Source: Ancylostoma caninum
Lineage: Eukaryota; Nematoda; Chromadorea; Rhabditida; Ancylostomatidae
Length of the DNA: 64,000 nt
Assembly (NCBI GenBank): GCA_037903475.1
Contig: JBAJFG010000564.1
Location: 215,932 to 279,931, forward strand
Direction of reading: 5' to 3'
In this document: positions 56,430 through 64,000 of the stretch, piece by piece
Numbering within the stretch: position 1 is the first letter of the stretch
Layout: each line of letters starts with the position of its first letter
Translations under genes and position numbers: made by a program
The notes under the pieces: generated by a model
What the model was told of the DNA's origin: nothing
The model's input: only the letters and a program-made list of their open reading frames with translations
Database searches by the model: none

Positions 56430-57734
56430 CAATAGCGGCTCGGCAGGCTCTTTCGTCCCGCGAAACTGTGGTAGTTACTGCGTCTACCAATGCGGCTGTT
56501 GCCCAATTCGCTGAAACACTTCTATCTGTCGAGGAATTCGCAGAGTTTGTCATCCTGCGCTATGTTTCCGACACCGCCATGGCCGAGGAGCGATCCGCCC
56601 TTCCAGTGGACCTCAATGAGGTACTCAAATCTCTTGGCGATGATTTCGCCGCCCGTCTCAGTGTTGCCGACAGAACCACCTGTGCCCGTTTTCGAGCTGG
56701 GCGGTTGCGCTATGAACAGTTCGCACAGCAGGAAAATCTGGAGCTGTCCGACCACGACAGAGAGGAGTTCATCCTGGCGGAGAAAGATGTCTCGGAGACA
56801 CTGGAGGACATGATTTCGATCATGTTCGCCGTGCATCACAACTGCATCTTTGCTAAATGCCTCCGATGAAAAAGGAATATTCGCAGGCCACTGGGATAAC
56901 TTCTCCCTACTCATTTGTGATGAGGCATCCCAGGTGCCAGAGCCCGTGTTTGTGGCCATCGCGAACCGCTTGCCACAGTTGCGGCACGTGTATATCGGAG
57001 ATATCCACCAATTAGAACCTCATGTGCGCTGCCCCCGCAATTCCAATCCTGCAAAATTCGGGGCCCGGAGCGTGATTGATCTCCTAGTTGCCGCGCGTGC
57101 AGTCCCCACTGCACCTCTTGTAACAACATTTCGGGCTCATCCTCTCCTGAATGGACTCCCGAACACGGTTGCCTACGATGGAACCCTCATCAGTGGCGCA
57201 ATCCCCGAGCAAAGGAGCATGTTGTTAAATCTGATGATGTTCCCCGATGGAGAGACCCCATTCCTTTTCCTGGATGTGGCCGGAAATTCTGAAAGGGCGA
57301 CGAGCCGCTCGCACTTCAATGAGGCGGAAGCGACAGTGTGCACATCAATTATCGATCGATTGATGGGGAAAGGTGTCTCCCCCGCCTCCATTTGCATCAT
57401 CTCCTTCTACAAGGAACAGCTGCGACGGCTCGAGGACTACGCTGCGAGAGTCGGTGTAGAGTTGGGGACTGTAGACTCCGTCCAAGGCCGTGAGAAAGAC
57501 ATCGTCATTCTGCTAACGACGCGCACGGACTTCAACCCGCTGACTGCAGAGTTCCTCAATGACCCCAGGAGGATGAACGTTGCCCTCACTCGTTGTCGAC
57601 ACGGACAATTTGTCCTCGGCCACGTGGAGTCTCTGCGGCGTGTCAACTTCTGGAACGTCGTCCTTACCTGGGCTGCTGCCCGCAATGCCATTGTTCCTGC
57701 AGCCGATTTGGGCAGTTATCTCAGCACCGTTTAA
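56430..57734 (+). pseudogene. Captured superfamily 1 (UPF1-like) helicase fragment
   Basis: Starts at motif Ia (VVVTASTNAAVAQFAETLL, about 56478) without the Walker A loop that should precede it. One frame runs to a TGA at 56869; a shift near 56836-56850 moves to the frame TTASLLNASDEKG. Then come motif II LLICDEASQVPEP, motif III VYIGDIHQLEP, motif IV TTFRAHPLLNGLP, SICIISFYKEQLRRLEDYAA, motif V GTVDSVQGREKDIVILLTTR and motif VI RRMNVALTRCRHGQFVLGH, to the TAA at 57734. All but motif I are intact. No introns, as expected of a copied mRNA. It cannot bind ATP normally. The parent gene is unknown; nematode UPF1/ZNFX1-type helicases are candidates. Confidence 0.85.
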
Positions 57735-57791
57735 GGGTAGGTGTTTTCAGTCACTTAGTCCGAGGACGGACTTTTATTTAAGTGGGGGAGG

Positions 57792-58191
57792 TGTAAAGGG
57801 AAGCTAGTAGGGCGTGAAAGGATGAGCGAGAGAGCACTAGAGAGAAAGGCTAAGCGTGAGAGTTAGAGGCATGAGTCACTTGACTCCTTGTCGCTGAGGA
57901 CGATACTTTCAGGGCGTGGCGATGCGACGGGTCAACGAGGAGAAGCCCCGAAGGCTGGAGCCCTGTGCGGCCGCCTGACGCCCAGCCCCTGATGCCAGCC
58001 GATCTCCAACCTGAGCCTATCCACCTGAACCGCTCGTCGCCGCCCCCTCGATCAACCTACCTGCCGCCCATAACCTTCCTCCCCTTATCCTGCAAATAAT
58101 AAAAGTATTTTATTCACTGATTGCATTTACCAATAAACTGGTTTATCTATTCTGTGTGTGCATCGGCACCTTCCGCGGCGCTACGCTCACT
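57792..58191 (+). repeat. 3' LTR
   Basis: Near-identical to the 5' LTR; preceded by the polypurine tract at 57780-57791 and by GTCCGAGGACGGAC. Confidence 0.9.
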
Positions 58192-58195
58192 GGAC

Positions 58196-59496
58196 GACCA
58201 ACCTTGTCGGAGCACCCAAGCCCCTGTAGTCGTTGAGCCCCGACCTCTGTAGGGACTGCAGAGCCGCCTCGATGAGGTCGAAGTCATCGAATAGGTTTTC
58301 CATCAAGGAGGGTGCTCTTTACCTGGGCAGTGGTGGTAATTGCAGAACACAGAGAGTCATCGTGAACGGAGTTATGCAATCAGTCGGTTCGATTTTAGTC
58401 GAAAACGGCGGTCTCTTTATAAAGAGGACACAGCGAACATTTGCGAACGTCCTCGAATCTTCCATATCTGTGCGTGCGCAAACAATTGCAAGCACCACTC
58501 TTTTCTGGGACGTTCTGGATCGTCGTAGATATTGTCTTTCGCCTCCAGAAGGTGTCCGACCTTCTTCTTGCCATCCTGAGCGTACTTCTTACTCCACAAG
58601 ATTTAGGGATATCTTCTTTAATTCACTATGAACTCTTCTCGGCCGCGTATTCTCAACGCTATAAAGAACTTTCAGTTGGATCTTGTTAGGAGTGGCGTGT
58701 TACAAGCTAGGGGGGTAACTTTGGTTCAAAACAAACTACGCGTTTAACAAGGTTTACATTTAATTGTGTATTTGAATTGTTCTGTATTTTGGCATACTGT
58801 AGCTTGCCTTCGACGCAGCCGAAGAAGTGGCGGGATTTGACGACTATAAAAGCAGTGCCGTGGATGAGACCAGAGGCCAGTTAGCTCCAGAGTGGATCGC
58901 TGCGGATACGCCGATCCTGTGATCTCTTTCCTTGCATTTTTAGTTCTGTGTATCATGGATTGCATTCTTTTATCCCAATCTGTCTCTCACTTAGTCTAGT
59001 AAAAGGTGTACTTACTTGTGCATATGGTTGTTTGTAAGGGTCGTAAAAGCTGTGTTCCTCTTCTCGTTGCTCCTAGAACGAACGGTTGAAACTAAAAACC
59101 ACAACACTTGCCAAACCATCTTCTTTTCATTTTCGGGGCCACCAAGTTCACAGTCTTTTGCTGAAGCTCTAATCCTCCTTCCTTGTTCCAGACCGGATTC
59201 CTTTAACACAATTCGGAAGGAAACTTCATCTAACCATTCAAAACTCCGCGGTTGGGGATTTTTGGCGGCTTAGATCGAGTTGCCTCAACAGTGGCACTAA
59301 TTTTGAAAAAATATCGGACAATATACTGCTGCTTCCTTTCGCCAGCCTATAATTCCATCTTCTTACATGCAAGGGTTTTGAACATGATATAGAGGAATCT
59401 CTATTTTTGTATATCTTCAAGTGTTGTACTTGTTGTTCTTCAAATGTTATAACTCTTCTGTTATCTCAAGAATCCATCTCAATCTCGTGCAGTATT
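58196..59496. other. Unassigned
   Basis: A minus ORF (58417-58599, SKKYAQDGKKKVGHLLEAKD) has coding-like composition and might be an exon, with a plus alternative over the same span. Neither is recognised. Confidence 0.3.
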
Positions 59497-60170
59497 TACT
59501 CAGACAAACCCTCGCTGGGCGCGCGCGACAATCTCGCTGGCCGCGCAGGTAAGGCCCCGGCAGAAGCGAGTTTGTCGCGCGCCCAGCGACCGAGATAGGC
59601 GCGCGCGCCCAGCAAACTTGTAGCGCGCGCCTTGCGAGATCGGTGCGCGCATCCAGCGAGATCGGCGCGCGCGCCCAGCGACGATGTCACAACCGGTCAA
59701 TACCGGATGATGCTCAGGTGTTGAACGTTCAGCAACAGGGGTCCACCACATAGGTGTACTGATGGTGCATGACCATCTTTATAAAAATGGCCGCTATGAC
59801 GACGGATTATTGGATGAGGCTAGCGGTTGAAAATTATTGCCTTCACGCCTTGAAAAACCAAACCTGTCCGCCGCCCTGACCAGCGGAGTCCCACCGCCGT
59901 TGCTTCGTATTTCTTGCTGGTGAAGATGTGTTCTCGCGCGCGCTCTGGCGCGCGCCGAGCAAGCGTCTTTTGTCGTCTGCGTCCTTCGAAAATCGTCCCT
60001 CGTCTGCTCCGCGCCTAGCGAGATCCTACTCCGGCAGAAGCGAGCGATATTACTGACCTGCGTCTTCGAAACTTTACTATTTCCTTCTGCTCCGGGCGAA
60101 GCGATGCGGGGCTCGCTTTTCGTGGAGACCTCAAACAGGCGCGCGCGACAAGCGAGGGTTTGTCTGAGTA
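59497..60170. mobile_element. GC-rich inverted-repeat element, TACTCAGACAAACCCTCGC ends
   Basis: The left end is matched by GCGAGGGTTTGTCTGAGTA at 60152-60170. The interior repeats GGGCGCGCGCG, CCAGCGAGAT and CAGAAGCGAG blocks in both directions. Its ACTCAGACAA start is shared with 17467-18788. Confidence 0.8.
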
Positions 60171-60552
60171 AGGACTGAAATGCCGATAGCTGTATGGTCT
60201 ATTAGCTCACAGAAGGCGCCTGATCTGACATTGTCCGCAATTACGACTTTGCCTGCAGAATGCGTCTGAAAGGATATTTTAGCGGATGGCAGTGGGGAAA
60301 CATAAGAATGGAAGAAACCACACCATATGGATATCAAAAAAGTGCAAAAAATAGACCGGTTGGCCGAAAAATGGTGAAGTCGTAATTGCAGACAATGTCA
60401 GATCGGGCGCCCTCTGTGAGCTAATAGACTATATGTTCAGTACTTTGTCCTTGTTCTCTTTTCCTCTAACTGAATGTTTCATTAGTATTTTTCATTAGTA
60501 TGTAGTATGAACATTTTGGTTTAATTACCCAAGTTTGAGGTTCATTAAATGG
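60171..60552. repeat. Short inverted repeat and AT-rich sequence
   Basis: TATGGTCTATTAGCTCACAGAAGGCGC and ATTGTCCGCAATTACGACTT near 60195-60250 return inverted at 60370-60432 (AAGTCGTAATTGCAGACAAT ... GTGAGCTAATAGACTATA). This is a short foldback element of about 240 bp (about 60193-60433). Confidence 0.65.
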
Positions 60553-60623
60553 TGCATCGGCCAGGAATCGAACCCGAGCCGCCCGCGTGGCAGGCGAACA
60601 TTCTACCACCGAATCACCGATGC
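60553..60623 (-). tRNA. tRNA-Gly(GCC)
   Basis: 71 nt cloverleaf: acceptor GCATCGG/CCGATGC, D stem ATTC/GAAT, anticodon loop CTGCCAC with GCC at 60589-60591, T loop TTCGATT in a 5 bp stem with one G-T pair. Box B GGTTCGATTCC is intact. Box A is TGATTCGGTGGT, slightly off. No run of four T follows within about 50 nt on the minus strand, so termination may be weak and a pseudo-tRNA is possible. Confidence 0.85.
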
Positions 60624-60629
60624 CTCAAA

Positions 60630-61079
60630 AAAAAAGATCATTTCGTCCGTTCTATTGTATTTCTTCATCTAATGAAGCTTCTTCATAACCGTTCCAGAAC
60701 AAAACGGACATCGCTGCAGCAATATTACCGTTACCTTCCCAAGCTGGTATTTTTTTTGTTGGCTGCTACTAGAAGGCCAATTCCTGCAAGAAATACACGT
60801 CTATTTTTGAAAAAAAAAAAGTCAGTGAGAATTAATCGAACCCGACATCCATACTCGGCGTCATTCTGATCCACTTTTCCTTCCTACAACGGCGCCTTCT
60901 CCGAACCGCTAGTTTCGTGGCTATGTACCGCATATGTCTGCAGCACGGTTTCCCCACAATAACCACTGGCTCAGTCACGTTTTTATATGTAGGAGGGTAT
61001 CCTAGCAGGTATCTTCGCAGGTTCTTTAAGTTCCTATTCGCTCTGACTCGCTAAAATCGGAGTAGCACCCATCAGGACG
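60630..61079. other. No recognised feature
   Basis: Short ORFs only. Confidence 0.3.
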
Positions 61080-61350
61080 TGTTTAGAGGCACTGTCCCAC
61101 CTCAGAATCGTTTTCGAGATTTTCGCATGAAAAGAATCTCCAGCAGCCACTGATGACAATGCTATATGCGACTCCATGCAGAACTGCCGGAAAAACCCTC
61201 AATTATTAAGAAGCCTGTGAGCGGAGCCAAATTACAATGTTCTCACCTCATGTATTTCTTTGCTCGTCACACAAGGAGCGTAGTTTCTATTTTGATAGGG
61301 AGCGGATGAGGAACTCTCACGAAGATTAGAAATTTGCCCGGAAGTGCGCT

Positions 61351-61427
61351 CCCATGGGTGAAATATTCAGATAGTGCCTTGGCCCCATCCTCGGAGCCAA
61401 GGCACGTCTGAACATTTCACCAATGGG
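61351..61427. repeat. Long hairpin
   Basis: CCCATGGGTGAAATATTCAG..GTGCCTTGGC and GCCAAGGCAC..CTGAACATTTCACCAATGGG pair over about 33 bp with a few mismatches around a 10 nt loop. Confidence 0.8.
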
Positions 61428-61890
61428 AGACAAAGACATCCCACACTCAGGCCTCCAGCGGACTGCTTCGCCACCCAAGAACAGGACGGCCCGCGTAAGG
61501 GTTGAGAATTCGCCAGGGCTTGGGTGCGCGGGCCGTCCGCTGCTGCTTGCTAGCGGACCAGCCGCGTGCCTTCAACGGACCAGCCGCGCGCCTTTCTGAG
61601 AACCGGTGAATAGCTCCGTCCTCTACCTTTTCTGTAACAGTCTAAACGCTTCATATCACAAATGGACAAAACGTTAACATCACATATAATAAATGGTTGA
61701 TTTATTTTACCATTATCTTAGTACAAACAAAGCAAATATAGCTTCAAATAACAGGAGTCTACGTGACAACGTCTATACAGCTTGAAATAATATCAGACAA
61801 GAATGAACGAATAAGTAGGAGTCTACAATACATCAGTAACTGTGGCGTCACGAGTATTGCACATATCCTCTATATATCGATATTCATATA

Positions 61891-61955
61891 CTATACACCC
61901 TTCTTGCCGCCTGCACTGCCTGCTTTATTAGGTGTCGTATAGATCATTCGTATCT
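61891..61955 (-). CDS. Possible alternative terminal exon
   Basis: After a strong acceptor (GGATTTTCAG) one frame reads RMIYTTPNKAGSAGGKKGV and stops. Its Gly/Lys-rich end resembles that of the exon at 63848. Short, and phase is not proven. Confidence 0.25.
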
Positions 61956-62206
61956 CTGAAAATCCAAACACTCTTTAATAACAGGGACGTTGGGAACCAC
62001 AGAAACGAACTCATTGTGAAATGTTATGAACTTCAAAGCCTTCTTCTCTGTCACCCATAGATGCAGCCGTAGTGCGTGTTCCCTTCAAAAGTATGATATG
62101 TGGTATCTATAGCTGTTCACTAGATGAATTAATAAAAATGACAGGTAAGCTAAGAATTATAAAGAAGTAACCAACTGACGATGTGCTCTTTCTGAACTTC
62201 TCGGCC

Positions 62207-62296
62207 TCACTGTACCATTGCTTGATTCGGCTGCTCAGCTTGTGAAGCAGCGCCAGACGCAACTTCTTCTGTCACTTCGCCTTCTCCGACAATGGT
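62207..62296 (-). CDS. Possible alternative terminal exon
   Basis: After GACCTCAG a phase-0 frame of 29 residues (TIVGEGEVTEEVASGAASQA...) runs to TGA. Its composition is protein-like, but it lies within an inverted-repeat element. Confidence 0.3.
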   Translation of the reverse strand, partial: TIVGEGEVTEEVASGAASQAEQPNQAMVQ

Positions 62297-62846
62297 CTGA
62301 GGTCTGAGGGGCAGTAACGCACTTCAAGTGATCCCAAATTTTGAAAAATGTAAAACAAGAGCATTCTTCTATGTATACGAAAACGGGAGACGATTGAAAA
62401 CCAAAGCGTGTGTGACTTCACCCCACACCAAGACACTCAAAGCAAACGAAAAATAGGTAGAATAGATACGACGTTCAGTCAGCACTGGGTTCGCGGCAAT
62501 TTGAATTCAAATGAATAAAATGCTGTAATATTTCGTCGCGGTTGTTTCACAGTTCACGCCAAACTTAAGGCGCGCGGATGGTCCGTGTTCAGAATGGGTC
62601 CGCGGCTGGTCCGCTGCGAAGCTCCGCCCACATTTTGGGTCCGCGGCCCGTCCGCAACCAAGGATTTGGCACGCGGACCGTCCGCTGAAAGTGCCTGAGC
62701 AGGCTCCTCAAAAATTGGTGCACGAAAACGGGTTTTTCGGCAGTTTTGCAGAGAATCACATAAACCATTGTGATCAGATGTACCTGGAGACTCCTTTACG
62801 TCAAAATCTCAAAAACGATCCTGAAGTAGGACTGCGCTTTTGAACC

Positions 62847-63847
62847 TGTACACATTCTGACGGAACCGTCTCGCAGTGCTCATTAAATGCAAAGCAGTGC
62901 CACTGTCTTTTTTTTCACAAGAAGCCAATATTATGCCTCAGATAATTCGGAAATTTTTATAATTTAAAGGTCGTGAGGTGGCGTTCATCACAATGATGTG
63001 CATAACAAGTGAAGAGAAATCATTTTTGAGTCTCTCCTTTTGGAGAGAATTTGAGATGCGCACTGAGAAATTTGTCACCTGAAACCAGTCACATGCTATT
63101 GATCTCGTGCCAACAACTGGAAACAAACGTACTTTTATTAAACAAGCATATAAACAACAATTATGCAAAAATTATCAAGACCATGGGATGTGATCTGGTG
63201 ATCAGAACGGTAGTACGGTAGCGCAGCTGTAAATTTTAAACATACACCTACTATAACAAGTACATGGACTAGGCAGTACGATATTGAACTAGGAGCATTT
63301 CCGAAAAATATATGCGCTTAGTTGAGGGTGAGGAGAGAGGCGCGAGGGAGAAACCGGCCCAATGTGAGATAACGAGGCGTACTATAGTCAGCTAACCAAT
63401 CAATAATGTGTCATGTCCCCGTGTACAGAAAAATCAATTCTGTTTTATTCATACCAATGGATATATGCGCGTCAAACAACGTCTAGAAGTCCTGTGGAGC
63501 TTCGTACTAAAAAATAGTGTAGAGGTGAGCACAAGAGTCTGTGCACCGATCGATCAACTATTGATTGATTAATCATTTATGAGACATGCGTTGCACGCTC
63601 AATAAAACTGGCCCGTATAAAAAGAGCACTCGGTTAAATGGTCAAGTGAAAATACAATGTGCACAAACGCTGGATGTTGTACAGTATACAAAGTGTCCCA
63701 AAAATCACGCATCGATCGATAATTTAATGGCGAGCGCTCTTCATTCTGAATACTCGCACATCCTGTTTATGGTTCGCGACGTCGTCACAGGTATCGTAAC
63801 CAATCATTTTTGGCTACCGTAGTCAGGATTACAGTAATCACTGGCGG
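62847..63847. other. Putative 3' flank of the right-edge gene
   Basis: No supported ORF on the plus strand; a sequence GTGTCCCAAAAATCACGCAT at 63692 has the look of a transposon end but no partner was found. Confidence 0.3.
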
Positions 63848-63958
63848 TCAGACGGCTTTCACTTCTTCTTTGCCACCACCCATAGAGTTTTGAGATGGTG
63901 AGTTGCTTATGAGCGCCTGTTCGATGATGGCGCTTGGAATGCCTCCTACAGTTTTCGA
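63848..63958 (-). CDS. Last exon of a gene entering from the right edge
   Basis: An excellent acceptor (CTATTTCAG) is followed by a phase-0 exon of 36 residues: SKTVGGIPSAIIEQALISN, then a Ser/Gly-rich stretch and KEEVKAV, then TGA. I do not recognise the protein. The rest lies beyond 64000. Confidence 0.55.
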   Translation of the reverse strand, partial: SKTVGGIPSAIIEQALISNSPSQNSMGGGKEEVKAV

Positions 63959-64000
63959 CTGAAATAGGAGTACAATAACCTAAACGAATCTAATGAGTAA

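Larger units (their letters stand above)
55205..58191 (+). mobile_element. LTR retrotransposon carrying a helicase fragment in place of pol
   Basis: LTRs 55205-55604 and 57792-58191 (400 bp each, one difference seen, GCGAGGCG/GCGATGCG) flank about 2.2 kb. GGAC lies on both outer sides (55201-55204, 58192-58195). (T)GGTAGCAGCGAGTGG after the 5' LTR resembles the initiator-Met tRNA binding site; AAGTGGGGGAGG before the 3' LTR is a textbook polypurine tract. Inside: gag, then a superfamily 1 helicase sequence. No protease, RT or integrase. It must have been mobilised in trans, and recently. Confidence 0.92.
61080..62846. mobile_element. Inverted-repeat element with about 120 bp arms
   Basis: 61100-61200 (CTCAGAATCGTTTTCGAGAT, AGAATCTCCAG, CAATGCTATATG, AACTGCCGGAAAAACCC) returns inverted at 62730-62840. 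GC-rich GGTCCGC..GGCCGTCCG blocks lie inside both ends. The arms are diverged. The two candidate terminal exons at 61891 and 62207 lie between them, so two separate half-elements are an alternative. Confidence 0.55.

Noticed and set aside
61960..62090. 46-codon minus frame (LHLWVTEKKALKFITFHNEF)
   Set aside because: It looks protein-like but has no start or acceptor in phase and no known relative.

Overview
The window reads as genomic DNA of a nematode, most likely a clade V (strongylid or hookworm-like) species. The evidence is: many short introns with GT..TTTCAG-type ends, acceptor-like sites just upstream of start codons (the trans-splicing pattern), an APC8/CDC23 gene of animal type, a tRNA-Gly(GCC) of the worm form, and dense mobile DNA (Tc1/mariner, hAT, TTAA-site elements, Helitron, Penelope-like, Ty3-like LTR elements, tRNA-derived SINE). 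The genus is inference; no database was searched.

Layout. 0-3.5 kb: the 5' half of a Ty3-type LTR retrotransposon on the minus strand (LTR, primer-binding site, gag, protease, start of RT), running off the left edge, with one TGA exactly at a zinc-knuckle cysteine. 4.6-4.9 kb: a complete tRNA-derived SINE. 5.6-24.5 kb: three paralogous genes (A plus strand; B and C minus strand) ending in the same two-helix-turn-helix exon. B and C carry a string of 48-60 nt phase-0 microexons before that exon. Nested DNA transposons lie between them. 25-34.7 kb: a stack of mobile elements, including a young LTR element inserted in a TTAA-flanked element and holding a two-exon gene in antisense. 35.5-36.7 kb: a decayed mariner. 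36.9-42.0 kb (minus): a 17-exon F-box/leucine-rich-repeat gene with a 1.5 kb Tc1-type element in one intron. 44-46.4 kb: palindromic elements and a Penelope-like, hammerhead-like insert. 46.6-49.9 kb (plus): the APC8/CDC23 (mat-3) gene, 15 exons. 50-55 kb: tandem repeats, a Penelope-like GIY-YIG remnant and a Tc1 fragment. 55.2-58.2 kb: a nearly fresh LTR element whose pol is replaced by a captured SF1 helicase fragment. 59.5-62.9 kb: further foldback elements and a tRNA-Gly. 61.9-64 kb (minus): terminal exon(s) of a gene entering from the right.

Only the APC8 gene and the F-box/LRR gene look like ordinary conserved host genes that are complete here; spliced together by hand, both give uninterrupted reading frames (542 and 675 codons). 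The most unusual content is the microexon-array gene family, the helicase-carrying LTR element, and the antisense gene inside the other LTR element. All exon borders were set by eye from splice signals and frame continuity; none is backed by transcripts.
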